This document shows positions 1 through 8,761 of a stretch of 31,644 bases of DNA, piece by piece (position 1 is the stretch's first letter; the number at the start of each line of letters is the position of its first letter). Origin of the DNA: Bacteroidales bacterium UBA1800. Its GTDB lineage: Bacteria > Bacteroidota > Bacteroidia > Bacteroidales > VadinHA17. The position numbers and the translations under genes were made by a program. The notes under the pieces were generated by a model, which saw nothing but the letters and a program-made list of their open reading frames with translations, searched no databases and was not told the origin of the DNA. The stretch spans positions 1,438 to 33,081 of the forward strand of contig DCFQ01000102.1 of the NCBI GenBank assembly GCA_002319915.1, given 5' to 3'.

Positions 1-41
1 GGTGTTCGGTGTCCGGTGTCCGGTGTCCGGTGTCCGGTATA
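1..41. repeat. GGTGTCC heptamer tandem repeat
   Basis: Five head-to-tail copies of a 7-base unit (first copy GGTGTTC, then four GGTGTCC) followed by a partial copy GGTATA. It begins at the window edge, so the array may extend further left. It lies just downstream of the leftward DUF1080 gene. No open reading frame or hairpin goes with it. Confidence 0.8.
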
Positions 42-81
42 CTTCTCAATAATGCGTAAAGGATCTTGGGCCATACGGCTT

Positions 82-816
82 TCACCTTGCGCCAATCCTC
101 TCAAGCCTGATATTCTTTATTGCTGCTGTTGTTTTCCATGAGGTTATCCCGAAAGGTTTTGACAACTCCACTTCCGGTCTTACTGACAGCCTTTTGTCAT
201 CCCTTGCGAATCTGACCACCTTCGTGCTGTCTATTGCAGCAAGTATGCTGTCCGCCTTCACCTTCAGGGTAATGTGATACCATTCATTCATATTGAAGGA
301 CATCAGCGTTGTTGTCTCATTTTCAGAAGCATCTTTGCCGTTCACGCTGCTCAGGCCGACTATTGATCCTCCCCAGCCGCCAATGATAAGTGTGCACGGA
401 GATTTCCCCGCGGGAAATGTCATGCCGCAGAAAAAGTCATTGCCGGAAACTCTCTTTGCATCCAGTGAGACCGTATAATCAACTTCCGGAAATGGCTTTT
501 TGTAGGTGATCCCGGTGCAGCCGTCACCCATTCCGAGAATGATTTCACCTCCTGAAACGTAAACAGGTCCCTGAGGTCCGAAATTGGTTATCTCCCATCC
601 GTCAAGCGTTTTTCCATTGAACAGCCAGGTGCTGTCAGGGCTGGTAACCGGGCCAGCTTCAGGACGTATCCGCCGACTTTTGCCGGCACACCCATTCAGC
701 AACAAAGTGATCAGGATCAGGGAAAGAGCTGAAACAACATGGCCAATAAACTGATAATCATGGCTTTTACTGCCATGCATTATAATCTGACCTCTTATTC
801 CGGTGATGTTTCTCAT
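82..816 (-). CDS. DUF1080 (3-keto-glycoside hydrolase-type) lipoprotein
   Basis: Small exported protein of the DUF1080 / 3-keto-disaccharide hydrolase fold. After a hydrophobic stretch (residues about 28-41) comes a lipobox-like LLNGC with Cys43, so it is probably a membrane-anchored lipoprotein. The mature part opens with the family-typical pattern W-L-F-N-G-K-T-L-D-G-W (about residues 64-74) and continues as a beta-rich, concanavalin-like domain to the end. Characterised DUF1080 proteins hydrolyse 3-keto-glycosides; a specific substrate cannot be read here. The first ATG (816) was kept, but the second one (780, MHGSKSHD) gives a more normal signal peptide length. It stands alone, divergent from the ammonia-lyase gene. 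Family call is fairly sure, activity inferred. Confidence 0.75.
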   Translation of the reverse strand: MRNITGIRGQIIMHGSKSHDYQFIGHVVSALSLILITLLLNGCAGKSRRIRPEAGPVTSPDSTWLFNGKTLDGWEITNFGPQGPVYVSGGEIILGMGDGCTGITYKKPFPEVDYTVSLDAKRVSGNDFFCGMTFPAGKSPCTLIIGGWGGSIVGLSSVNGKDASENETTTLMSFNMNEWYHITLKVKADSILAAIDSTKVVRFARDDKRLSVRPEVELSKPFGITSWKTTAAIKNIRLERIGAR

Positions 817-867
817 TTATCCCAACACCATTTTTATAATAACGATGCGGAGTAAAACAAATTATAC

Positions 868-875
868 TACTTTTG
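868..875 (+). promoter_or_regulatory. Possible -7 element upstream of ammonia-lyase
   Basis: TACTTTTG fits the Bacteroidota -7 consensus TAnnTTTG. No TTG is seen about 20 bases upstream, and it would leave a leader of roughly 180 bases before the start codon at 1060. The gap 817-1059 otherwise holds nothing gene-like. Confidence 0.3.
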
Positions 876-1059
876 GTTATTCGATCCACTGATCATGATG
901 CATTCCTGGCTACTCGAATACAAGATAAAGATCAACCGTTCCGGACTCTGCTGATCTGGTCCCGCAATCCGTCATTTTTATTCAGTTTCCTTTTCAGGCT
1001 GATCACATCAGTTTGATTTGGCTTTTTAAAACTGTTTGTAGAATTTCAATCAAAAATCA

Positions 1060-2592
1060 ATGGAAAAATTAATTATAACCGGTTCAGACCTTAAAATCAA
1101 TGATGTGGTTAATGTAGCACGTCACGGCCAGAAAGTTGAACTTCATCCCGATGCAAGAAAAAGGATCAACGAGTGCAGGGCAATGCTTGAAAAGAAGATT
1201 ATTGCCCATGAGATAATGTATGGGGTAAATACAGGCATCGGGGAGTTTTCTGAAATTGTCCTGAATGATGATCAGATAAAGGATTTTCAGAAATATCTTG
1301 TTTATAACCATGCAGCCGGCATCGGTGAACCAGCTTCGGCTGAGATAGTGAGGGGTGCAATGCTGGGCAGGATAAATGTCCATGCTCACGGCAACTCAGG
1401 CAACCGCCTCGAGATCACCGAAACCCTGGTGGAGATGCTCAACAGGGGGGTCACTCCTTATGTTTGCCAGAAAGGATCTGTGGGTGCATCGGGCGATCTC
1501 GCCCCGATGTCGCAGATCGCACTCCTGCTTATGGGTGAGGGGCAGGCTTACTACCAGGGGGAACTCCTGGAAGGCAGGGAAGCTATGGCACGTGCCGGGA
1601 TACCTGTTCCGGGGCTCCAGGCCAGGGATGGGTTGGCTGCTATCAACGGGTCAAACATGCTGACCGCGATGAGTGCGATCTGGCTTGTTGACGCTAACAA
1701 CTGGCTGAAACAGGCAGAAATAGCAGCTTCAATGTCGCTCGAAGCCCTTAAGGCAAACATGAAGCCATATACATCCCTTCTCCATGAGGTCAGGGGATTC
1801 AAAGGTGCGGTAAGAAGCGCGAATGCCATCAACAAATGCATTTCAGGAGGCGATCTGAAGGAAGGCAGGGTCAAATCAAAAGTACAGGATGCCTATTCCA
1901 TGCGGTCGACACCTCAGGTTATCGGATCGGCTCATGATATGCTCGCCTACGCAAGATCACAGGTTGAAATTGAACTCAACGGTGTCGGTGATAACCCGAT
2001 CTTCTTCCCCGACAGGAACATCCAGCTGTCAGGTGCCAATTTCCAGGGCTCTCCGGTTAGCGTGCCCATGGACATGGCCGGTGCCTGCATCACAATGGTC
2101 AGCGTCATGTCGGAAAGGAGAATGAACAGGCTTAATAACCAGGCGCTGAGTGTGGGGCTTCCCGATTTCCTCACAAAAGGCGCAGGAATGTTCTCGGGAA
2201 TGATGCTCAGCCAGTACACCGCCGATACCCTGATAGTGGAACAAAGAATCCTTTCCATGCCTGCTTCGGTCCAGTCGATACCGGCGGCTGCCGACCAGGA
2301 GGATTTCGTTTCCATGGGCATGAATACTGCCATCAAGAACAACCAGATCCTCGATTGCGCCTACGGGGTCCTCGGGATTGAATATATGGCAGCGGCCCAG
2401 GCTCTCGATTTCAGGAAGGAAGAGTATAAATTCGGTCACGGCGTCCAGAAAGCCAAGGATGTCATCAGAAAATATGTTGAATTTCTGGATATTGACAGGC
2501 CGCTTTACCCTGATCACACCAGGATGAAAGAACTCGTCAGGTCATGCGAAATACTTCATGAAGTTGAGAAGGTCACGGGAAGCCTGGAATAA
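1060..2592 (+). CDS. Aromatic amino acid ammonia-lyase, histidine ammonia-lyase (HutH)-like
   Basis: MIO-dependent ammonia-lyase of 510 residues, full length for the family; it releases ammonia from an aromatic amino acid to give the unsaturated acid (urocanate if histidine). The MIO cofactor forms from Ala143-Ser144-Gly145 in GSVGASGDLAP. Counterparts of Pseudomonas HAL active-site residues are visible: Tyr54, His84 (NHAAG), Asn196, Gln276/Tyr279/Arg282 (QDAYSMR), Phe328 and Glu414 (QEDFVSMG). The Glu and the His favour histidine, but the HAL-typical QEDH is QEDF here, and the segment around 84 is NHA rather than SHA. No hutU, hutI or hutG is nearby, so tyrosine or phenylalanine lyase or an aminomutase remains possible. 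It is followed after 37 bases by peptidase lipoprotein genes, a context of peptide breakdown. Family certain, substrate uncertain. Confidence 0.9.
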   Translation: MEKLIITGSDLKINDVVNVARHGQKVELHPDARKRINECRAMLEKKIIAHEIMYGVNTGIGEFSEIVLNDDQIKDFQKYLVYNHAAGIGEPASAEIVRGAMLGRINVHAHGNSGNRLEITETLVEMLNRGVTPYVCQKGSVGASGDLAPMSQIALLLMGEGQAYYQGELLEGREAMARAGIPVPGLQARDGLAAINGSNMLTAMSAIWLVDANNWLKQAEIAASMSLEALKANMKPYTSLLHEVRGFKGAVRSANAINKCISGGDLKEGRVKSKVQDAYSMRSTPQVIGSAHDMLAYARSQVEIELNGVGDNPIFFPDRNIQLSGANFQGSPVSVPMDMAGACITMVSVMSERRMNRLNNQALSVGLPDFLTKGAGMFSGMMLSQYTADTLIVEQRILSMPASVQSIPAAADQEDFVSMGMNTAIKNNQILDCAYGVLGIEYMAAAQALDFRKEEYKFGHGVQKAKDVIRKYVEFLDIDRPLYPDHTRMKELVRSCEILHEVEKVTGSLE

Positions 2593-2601
2593 AATTTAAG
2601 C

Positions 2602-2609
2602 TATCTTTG
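2602..2609 (+). promoter_or_regulatory. Bacteroidota -7 promoter element for peptidase operon
   Basis: TATCTTTG is a perfect match to TAnnTTTG, 20 bases before the start codon at 2630. A clear TTG at the -33 position is not seen. It would let the two peptidase genes be transcribed separately from the ammonia-lyase. Confidence 0.55.
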
Positions 2610-2629
2610 TGTAAATCAATAAAACCCCA

Positions 2630-4300
2630 ATGAAAAAACATTTCGCACTATTAACTGTAGCTTCTTCAGCTTTGCTGCTCTTCTCGTGTGTTTCTGAACA
2701 GGTGAAGATGGAAAACAGGATGAAACAGTTTATATCAACCTATGAAGAAAAGGTAATCCCACTTTACAGGGAAGCCAGTCTGGCATCATGGAATGCAAAT
2801 GTGACCGGGAAGGATGAAGATTATGCAACAAGTGAAAAGGCTTCATTTGCCCTCGCTAACCTCTATACTGATAGTGTTGCATTTGCTGAGCTACGGAAAC
2901 TGAAGGAATCCGGCGAAGTAAAGGACACACTTCTTGCCCGCCAACTTGAGCTCATTTACAACGCCTACCTCGGAGGCCAGGTCGATCCGGAACTCCTTCG
3001 GGAGCAGATAAGGATGGAAACCGGGATCACCAAAAAGTACTCAAACTTCAGGGCAAAGATCGATGGCAAAGAGCTCACCGATAATGAGATCGAGGATATT
3101 TTGAGGAATTCAACCGACAGCAGGAAGCTTCAGGCTGTCTGGGAAGCCAGCAAGATGATAGGTCCGGTGGTTGCTGAGGACCTCAATAAACTCGTTAAGC
3201 ACCGCAATACCATCGCCAAAAAGATCGGTTTCGCAAATTATCATGAAATGAGCCTTAAGCTTTCAGGGCAGGACCCTGCCGAGGTGACCGCCATCTTTGA
3301 CGAGCTCGATAACCTTACCCGGGATAGTTTTGCCAGTCTCAAGGGTGAGATTGACAGCTATTTCTCAAACCGCTACAGGATTAAACCAGCTGATCTTCAG
3401 CCCTGGCATTATCAGAACAGGTACTTCCAGGAAGCGCCCGAGATCTATCCTGTCGACTTCAATAAGTACTATGAAAAGCAGGACCCCGTGAAGCTTGTCT
3501 CGGTGTTCTACGACGGCATAGGACTTAACGTCGATTCAATCCTGGCTCACAGCGATCTTTACGAGAAACCCGGAAAGAACCAGCACGCTTTCAGCACCGA
3601 TATCGACCGGGCTGGTGACGTCAGGACACTCGACAATGTAAAGCCTGATTCCTACTGGATGAGCACCCTCCTGCATGAGCTGGGCCATGGTGTCTATTCC
3701 TACTACTGCGACCGAAGCCTGCCCTTCACTCTCAGGGACGCTGCACATACCTTCACGACTGAAGCCGTGGCGAAACTGTTTGAGAGGCTTGCACTCAACC
3801 CGGAATGGATGCTGAAAATGGGGCTGATCGATTCAGCTGAAAGCAAGAGGATAGCCGTGGATAGCGGGAAGGCACAGCGTCTTCAGATGCTGGTCTTCAG
3901 CAGATGGGCCCAGGTGATGTACAGGTTCGAAAAATCGATGTACGAGGATCCTGATCAGGACCTGAACAAGCTATGGTGGAACCTTGTGGAAAAATACCAG
4001 ATGCTCCGCAAACCTGAAGGCCGTAACATGCCCGACTATGCCACAAAGATCCATGTTGCACTCTATCCCTGCTACTATCACAATTATCTCCTGGGCGACC
4101 TCCTAGCTTCTCAATGGCAGAATTATATCAGCCAGCATGTATCAGCCGACGGATCTTATGTTGGGAATAAGGCTGTGGGAAATTACTTCAGGGAAGAAGT
4201 ATTCAAACCCGGTGCAAAGTACTACTGGAATGAAATGATCGAACGGTCGACCGGAGAAAAGCTCACCGCAAAATACTATGCAAAGCAATTTGTCGAATAA
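2630..4300 (+). CDS. M2-like (ACE-type) zinc dipeptidyl carboxypeptidase lipoprotein
   Basis: Exported zinc peptidase of 556 residues. The N-terminus is a lipoprotein signal (MKKHFALLTV..., Cys20 in LLFSC), so it is anchored in the periplasm or on the outer membrane. The mature protein is helical and matches the M2/M3 gluzincin fold: zinc motif HELGH at residues 349-353 and the third ligand Glu378 in TTEAVA, 25 residues on, close to the ACE spacing. The N-terminal region, with YxxxSLASWNAN and an HRNxIAKKIGFANYHEM block, resembles bacterial peptidyl-dipeptidase A. Such enzymes cut dipeptides from peptide C-termini. A -7 promoter element lies 20 bases upstream, and another metallopeptidase follows. 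M2 is the preferred family; M3 oligopeptidase is the alternative. Confidence 0.85.
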   Translation: MKKHFALLTVASSALLLFSCVSEQVKMENRMKQFISTYEEKVIPLYREASLASWNANVTGKDEDYATSEKASFALANLYTDSVAFAELRKLKESGEVKDTLLARQLELIYNAYLGGQVDPELLREQIRMETGITKKYSNFRAKIDGKELTDNEIEDILRNSTDSRKLQAVWEASKMIGPVVAEDLNKLVKHRNTIAKKIGFANYHEMSLKLSGQDPAEVTAIFDELDNLTRDSFASLKGEIDSYFSNRYRIKPADLQPWHYQNRYFQEAPEIYPVDFNKYYEKQDPVKLVSVFYDGIGLNVDSILAHSDLYEKPGKNQHAFSTDIDRAGDVRTLDNVKPDSYWMSTLLHELGHGVYSYYCDRSLPFTLRDAAHTFTTEAVAKLFERLALNPEWMLKMGLIDSAESKRIAVDSGKAQRLQMLVFSRWAQVMYRFEKSMYEDPDQDLNKLWWNLVEKYQMLRKPEGRNMPDYATKIHVALYPCYYHNYLLGDLLASQWQNYISQHVSADGSYVGNKAVGNYFREEVFKPGAKYYWNEMIERSTGEKLTAKYYAKQFVE

Positions 4301-4307
4301 TATCTTT

Positions 4308-4349
4308 TCAGAGGATCGATTAGCCGGGCTCGCCAGGCTTTCCCTCTGA
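4308..4349 (+). other. Intergenic inverted repeat between the two peptidase genes
   Basis: TCAGAGG (4308-4314) pairs with CCTCTGA (4343-4349), and an inner AGCC/GGCT pair (4322-4325, 4336-4339) extends the hairpin. No T-run follows, so it is not a standard terminator. It could slow transcription or stabilise the upstream message's 3' end. Confidence 0.35.
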
Positions 4350-4372
4350 GTTTGATGATCAAACCAGCCAAC

Positions 4373-6409
4373 ATGAAGAAACTACTTTTCCTGTTCATGG
4401 TCCTCGCGACCGCTTGTTCAACACCCGGGGCCAGGAAACCGGGCACCGGGAACGATACCCTGATTGACAACACTGCCATCTCAACCGCGATCGACAGCGC
4501 AAAGACCAGGACTCCCGGAGGGGATTTTGCCTTTCTCGAGAAAGGAGTGAGGCATTCGGCTTCACTATGGAGGAGAGAAGATGGCACACCATCCGATTTC
4601 ATCAGGTTTGTGAGCGAAAATTATATCGCTGATCCCGCAAGGCGCACAGTGGTTTTCCACAAGATCAGCAATTACATGGAATCGCTCAACGGGAATTTCA
4701 ACGAGATCACCCTTGACCTCAGGAAGATACTCGATGAATCAGCCGGTGAAATTGATGAAGTTGACAGGATGTTCGGCACCTATTCGGTCGGATCACATGT
4801 TTCGGATGACCTTTACGCAGACAAGATCGCATTTCTTATAGCTCTTAATTTTCCATATTTTACTCTTGCCGAGAAGGAAGAGCTTGGACCAAAATGGACG
4901 AGGGAGGAATGGGCGATGGCCAGGCTTGGCGACATGTTTGTTTCCCGGGTGCCTGCCACGCTGACGCAGGCTGTGGGCGATGCTGTCGGAAATGCCGAAA
5001 TGTATATCGCCGAGTACAATATTTGTATGGGCCATCTTCTCACGGACGACGGCAGGAAGCTGTTCCCGGCCGATATGGTACTGCTCTCCCACTGGAACCT
5101 TCGCGATGAGCTGAAGGCGGATTATGCTGACAAGGCAAACGGGCCTGAAAAGCAGGAGATGATATACAGGGTGATGGAACATATTATTGACCAGGATATT
5201 CCAAAGGTGGTTATCAACAACCCTGAGTATGACTGGGCGCCCTTTTCAAACAAGGTGACCAGGAACGGTTCATTTGCTGAAGCAGCTGCCGAACCCGACA
5301 CCAGGTACAGCCATATCTTGGATAATTTCAGGGCAATGAAGGCCACTGATCCATATAATCCTGAGGCAAATACGGCAATTCAGCGGAAATTCTCCGTCGA
5401 AATGGAAATATCCCAGGATGAGGTCGAAGCACTCTTCGATTCTTACCTAAGGTCACCTCATCTGGTCAGGCTTGGCGCACTTATCAAATCAAGGTTGGGG
5501 CGTGACCTGAAGCCTTATGATATCTGGTATAACGGATTCGAAACAAGAAGCGGCATACCCGAGGAGATCCTGACAGCCAAAACATCGGCTTTGTATCCTG
5601 ATCCCGAAGCCTTCAGAAAGGGTATGCCGGCAATGCTCCGGAAACTCGGCTGGAGCCCCGGGAGGGCCGATTACCTTGCAGGTAAAATAGTTGTTGATCC
5701 TGCACGCGGATCAGGACATGCCTGGGGCTCCGCAATGAAAGGATCCCCCTCACACCTCAGGACCAGGATATCAGGCAAAGGGATGGACTACAAAGGATAC
5801 AATATTGCCGTCCATGAATTCGGGCATAACATTGAACAAACCATATCAATGTACGATGTGGATAACTATATGATGTCGGGTGTTCCCAATACCGCCATCA
5901 CAGAAGCGCTGGCCTTTGTTTTCCAGAATCGCGACCTGATGCTGCTCGGCATAAAAGACAATGATCCTGAAAAAGTAAAAATGGAGACGCTCTCTTCAGC
6001 CTGGGCGCTGATGGAGATCATGGGTGTGGGGATGGTCGACATGAAGACCTGGAAATGGCTTTATGCAAATCCCGAAGCGACTCCTGCTCAGCTGAAGGAA
6101 AGTGTGAAATCAATTGCAGTCGATACATGGAATAAATATTTTGCACCGGTGTTGGGCGTCAGGGATTCCCCGATCCTTGCAATTTATTCTCATATGGTCG
6201 ATTCGCCGCTTTACCTGGCAAATTACTCATATGGCCATATAGTCCAGTTCCAGATCGAAGAGTTCCTTAAAAACCGGAGCCTTCCTGACGAAATTGACCG
6301 GATGTTCAGCCAGGGCAGGCTTACCCCTCAGCAATGGATGAAAGGAGCAACAGGGCAGAAGATCTCGACCCAGCCTATCCTCAATGCTCTCGATAAGGTT
6401 CTTGAATAA
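4373..6409 (+). CDS. Gluzincin-type zinc metallopeptidase lipoprotein
   Basis: Exported zinc peptidase of 678 residues from the ATG at 4373, chosen because it gives a clean lipoprotein signal MKKLLFLFMVLATAC with the lipid Cys at residue 15; the ATG at 4352 would add seven residues ahead of it. The zinc motif is HEFGH at residues 481-485 with a likely third ligand Glu511 in ITEALAF, 26 residues on, the spacing of M3-like gluzincins. The N-terminal 400 residues are mostly helical and not a family I can name; sequence similarity to the preceding peptidase is confined to the zinc region, so this is not a recent duplication. Probably co-transcribed with it, and likely working on peptides outside the cytoplasm. 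Peptidase call strong, family and specificity open. Confidence 0.75.
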   Translation: MKKLLFLFMVLATACSTPGARKPGTGNDTLIDNTAISTAIDSAKTRTPGGDFAFLEKGVRHSASLWRREDGTPSDFIRFVSENYIADPARRTVVFHKISNYMESLNGNFNEITLDLRKILDESAGEIDEVDRMFGTYSVGSHVSDDLYADKIAFLIALNFPYFTLAEKEELGPKWTREEWAMARLGDMFVSRVPATLTQAVGDAVGNAEMYIAEYNICMGHLLTDDGRKLFPADMVLLSHWNLRDELKADYADKANGPEKQEMIYRVMEHIIDQDIPKVVINNPEYDWAPFSNKVTRNGSFAEAAAEPDTRYSHILDNFRAMKATDPYNPEANTAIQRKFSVEMEISQDEVEALFDSYLRSPHLVRLGALIKSRLGRDLKPYDIWYNGFETRSGIPEEILTAKTSALYPDPEAFRKGMPAMLRKLGWSPGRADYLAGKIVVDPARGSGHAWGSAMKGSPSHLRTRISGKGMDYKGYNIAVHEFGHNIEQTISMYDVDNYMMSGVPNTAITEALAFVFQNRDLMLLGIKDNDPEKVKMETLSSAWALMEIMGVGMVDMKTWKWLYANPEATPAQLKESVKSIAVDTWNKYFAPVLGVRDSPILAIYSHMVDSPLYLANYSYGHIVQFQIEEFLKNRSLPDEIDRMFSQGRLTPQQWMKGATGQKISTQPILNALDKVLE

Positions 6410-6436
6410 TGTGCAACACCATAAAACCGCCATGCC

Positions 6437-7195
6437 ATGAAGGTCAAATTAGCAGATCATCCCACATTTGAGAAAGAGTGGGACCGGAAAGACACCGAAA
6501 GGAAGTCTAAACAACTCCTAAAAAAGATCGGGAAGCTCCAGAACAAGATGTATGCGCAGAACAAGTACAGCATCCTGATTGTCCTTCAGGGCATGGATGC
6601 TTCCGGGAAGGACGGCGTGACAAAAAGCCTGCTCAAATACACCAATCCCCTGGGCATCAAAATTTACAGCTTCAAGAAACCTTCTGAAACCGAGTATGCC
6701 CATGATTTTCTCTGGCGGGTGCATGATGTAGTGCCGAGGAAGGGGGAACTGCATGTGTTTATCAGGTCTCATTACGAGGATATACTTGTGCCGTCGGTTG
6801 AGAAATACATCCCTGACGAGATCATCCAGAAGCGCTATGCGATGATAAATGATTTTGAAAACCTTCTTGAACAGAATGACACGAAAGTGCTGAAGTTCTT
6901 TCTGAATGTATCGAAAGAAACACAGAAAGGGAGGCTGATGGAGAGGATCGATTTAAAGCAGAAACACTGGAAACATAAAGATGGGGACTGGGATACAAGG
7001 GAAAAGTTCGACCAGTATCTGGATGTATATGAAAAGATCATAAACAAGTGTACTGTCACGCCCTGGTATATCGTGCCGTCCGACAAGAACTGGCAGAAGC
7101 TCTACTTCATTGCCGATGTTCTGCTGAAGGCCCTGGAAAGTCTTGACCTCAAATGGCCGGAACTTGTGACCGAAAAGTTCAGGGAGCAGATCTGA
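6437..7195 (+). CDS. ppk2: Polyphosphate kinase 2 family protein
   Basis: Cytoplasmic PPK2 of 252 residues, single-domain length. It transfers phosphate between polyphosphate and nucleotides (AMP/ADP or GDP). The P-loop is GMDASGKDG (residues 52-60). The second conserved block is FIRSHYED (108-115), the class III-type form of FNRSHYE but with Ile instead of Asn. A lid segment with HWKHKDGDW (177-185) and a YIVPSDKNWQ block (211-220) complete the fold. The gene starts 27 bases after the peptidase and may share its transcript. The ATG at 6437 is used; an overlapping ATG at 6432 is out of frame. A CTCTGTG-type repeat follows the stop. Family call sure, direction and nucleotide preference not readable. 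Confidence 0.92.
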   Translation: MKVKLADHPTFEKEWDRKDTERKSKQLLKKIGKLQNKMYAQNKYSILIVLQGMDASGKDGVTKSLLKYTNPLGIKIYSFKKPSETEYAHDFLWRVHDVVPRKGELHVFIRSHYEDILVPSVEKYIPDEIIQKRYAMINDFENLLEQNDTKVLKFFLNVSKETQKGRLMERIDLKQKHWKHKDGDWDTREKFDQYLDVYEKIINKCTVTPWYIVPSDKNWQKLYFIADVLLKALESLDLKWPELVTEKFREQI

Positions 7196-7196
7196 C

Positions 7197-7268
7197 CATC
7201 TCTCCGTGATCCATCGTTAACGAATTCTCTGTGCTCTCTTTGTAAGAATCCTCTGTGGTCCTATGTGA
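7197..7268. repeat. Degenerate CTCTGTG-type repeat in converging gap
   Basis: The gap between the converging ppk2 and fucosidase genes holds imperfect copies of a CTCTGTG motif: TCTCCGTG, TCTCTGTGCTCTCTTTG and CCTCTGTGGTCCTATGTG. It resembles the cleaner 20-base array at 18255-18314, which sits in another converging gap. Confidence 0.5.
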
Positions 7269-7293
7269 AACAAAAATCCCGTTTACCTGAGTC

Positions 7294-8649
7294 TTATTTG
7301 AGGTACACCTCCAGCACCGGGATCTCCACATTCGGCTTCAGTATCGGCAACTCGAGGATCAGGTCGTTCCTGTTCCCCTCCTCTCCCCTGCTGAACTGAA
7401 TTTCAGAAGCATCGTGAAGGAACTGGACATATTTTACCTTATCGGCCATATCGGTCAGTGTAAGGCTTCCCATGGGATAGTCGAGCAGATGAACGTAGAG
7501 TCTCCTGGCCGAGGGATTATAAGTCAGCAGTGTGTTGTCCGGAGCAGTAAATCCGGAAGGAGCCTCGGTGCAATTGTATATTGACCTGCTGTTGAACCTC
7601 ATCCATTCCCCGATGGATTTCAGCCTCTCCTGTGCCCTGTAATCAAAAACTCCTCTTGCTGTAGGCCCGACATTAAGCAGGAGATTCCCTCCTTTACTGA
7701 CCGATTCGATAAGCAATTCAATAAGCTGGGCAGGGCTCTTCCAGGATGTTTCATCCCTGTAATATCCCCATGATCCGGAGAAAGTCTGACATGTCTCCCA
7801 TGGCACCCTTCTGCCGTTCACCTCAGGCCATTTTGAAACTTTGTATTGTTCAGGTGTGGTGAAATCCCATCCGCCTTCAACATCCTGCAGATCCAGGCGG
7901 TCATCGACGATGATCCCGGGCTGAAGGGATCTCGCCAGTTTAAGGATCCCCTCTGAGTCCCAGTCATTATGATCCTTGCCGTTCTTTCCCGGGAATGAAA
8001 AATCAAACCAGATGATACTGATCTCACCATAATTGGTAAGCAGCTCACGAACCTGGTTCTTGATATACTCCCTGTACCTGCTCATGTCCCTGCCTTTGTT
8101 AAGCCTGGCATAAGCCGAATCGGAGCTTTGCCTGAGAGGGTGGACCCGGTCAATTGTATAATCGGGATGGTGCCAGTCGATAAGCGAATAATAGAAACCG
8201 ACCTTCAGTCCTTCAGCCCTGAATGCATCCACATATTCCCTTATCAGGTCTTTACCGCAGGGTGTATTTGTGGCCTTGTAGTCGGTGAACTTTGAATCCC
8301 ACATGCAAAACCCCTCGTGATGCTTTGCGGTCAGCACTACGTATTTCATACCTGCTGCCCTGGCCATTTTCGCCCATTCGTGCGGATCGAACAAGTCGGG
8401 ATTAAAAAGTTCAAAATACTTCTGGTAAGCTTCATTCGTGAGCCTCTCGTGGTTCTTGACCCATTCATGCCGGGCCGGGAGGGCATAAAGGCCCCAGTGG
8501 ATGAACATGCCGAACCGTGCATCGGTCCACCATTTCATCCTTTGCGCCTTTTGAGCCTCAGTCTCCTTAGGTAACTGGGCCTGGGTCGATTGTGAAATAA
8601 TTAACAATCCTGTGACCAGGAGTACGGCAGCTGTAATTCGGGTTTTCAT
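7294..8649 (-). CDS. Secreted GH29 alpha-L-fucosidase
   Basis: Glycoside hydrolase of family GH29, 451 residues, removing alpha-L-fucose from glycans with retention. A Sec signal peptide is visible (MKTRITAAVLLVTGLLI..., probable cut after QA near residue 24). The catalytic barrel starts with RFGMFIHWGLY (45-55), has the substrate-binding TAKHHEGF (108-114), and the expected nucleophile Asp216 in IIWFDFSFP. A motif GGNLLLNVGPTARG around residues 334-347 is typical of GH29. The last 80 residues form a small beta domain. Upstream (8650-8797) has no convincing promoter. It stands alone, convergent with ppk2. Family certain; linkage preference not known. Confidence 0.93.
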   Translation of the reverse strand: MKTRITAAVLLVTGLLIISQSTQAQLPKETEAQKAQRMKWWTDARFGMFIHWGLYALPARHEWVKNHERLTNEAYQKYFELFNPDLFDPHEWAKMARAAGMKYVVLTAKHHEGFCMWDSKFTDYKATNTPCGKDLIREYVDAFRAEGLKVGFYYSLIDWHHPDYTIDRVHPLRQSSDSAYARLNKGRDMSRYREYIKNQVRELLTNYGEISIIWFDFSFPGKNGKDHNDWDSEGILKLARSLQPGIIVDDRLDLQDVEGGWDFTTPEQYKVSKWPEVNGRRVPWETCQTFSGSWGYYRDETSWKSPAQLIELLIESVSKGGNLLLNVGPTARGVFDYRAQERLKSIGEWMRFNSRSIYNCTEAPSGFTAPDNTLLTYNPSARRLYVHLLDYPMGSLTLTDMADKVKYVQFLHDASEIQFSRGEEGNRNDLILELPILKPNVEIPVLEVYLK

Positions 8650-8761
8650 GTCAGGGTCGGTTTTTAAAAATGAAAGAAAGCTTCCGTGAAGATATTCAAA
8701 AGAGTTTAAACCGGAAACATAATCTGATGCTGATGAGCATGGAAATTTTTCTTCCTTAAGC

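Noticed and set aside
1947..2517. Long antisense frames opposite the ammonia-lyase
   Set aside because: Shadows of a gene with all catalytic motifs; their proteins look random.
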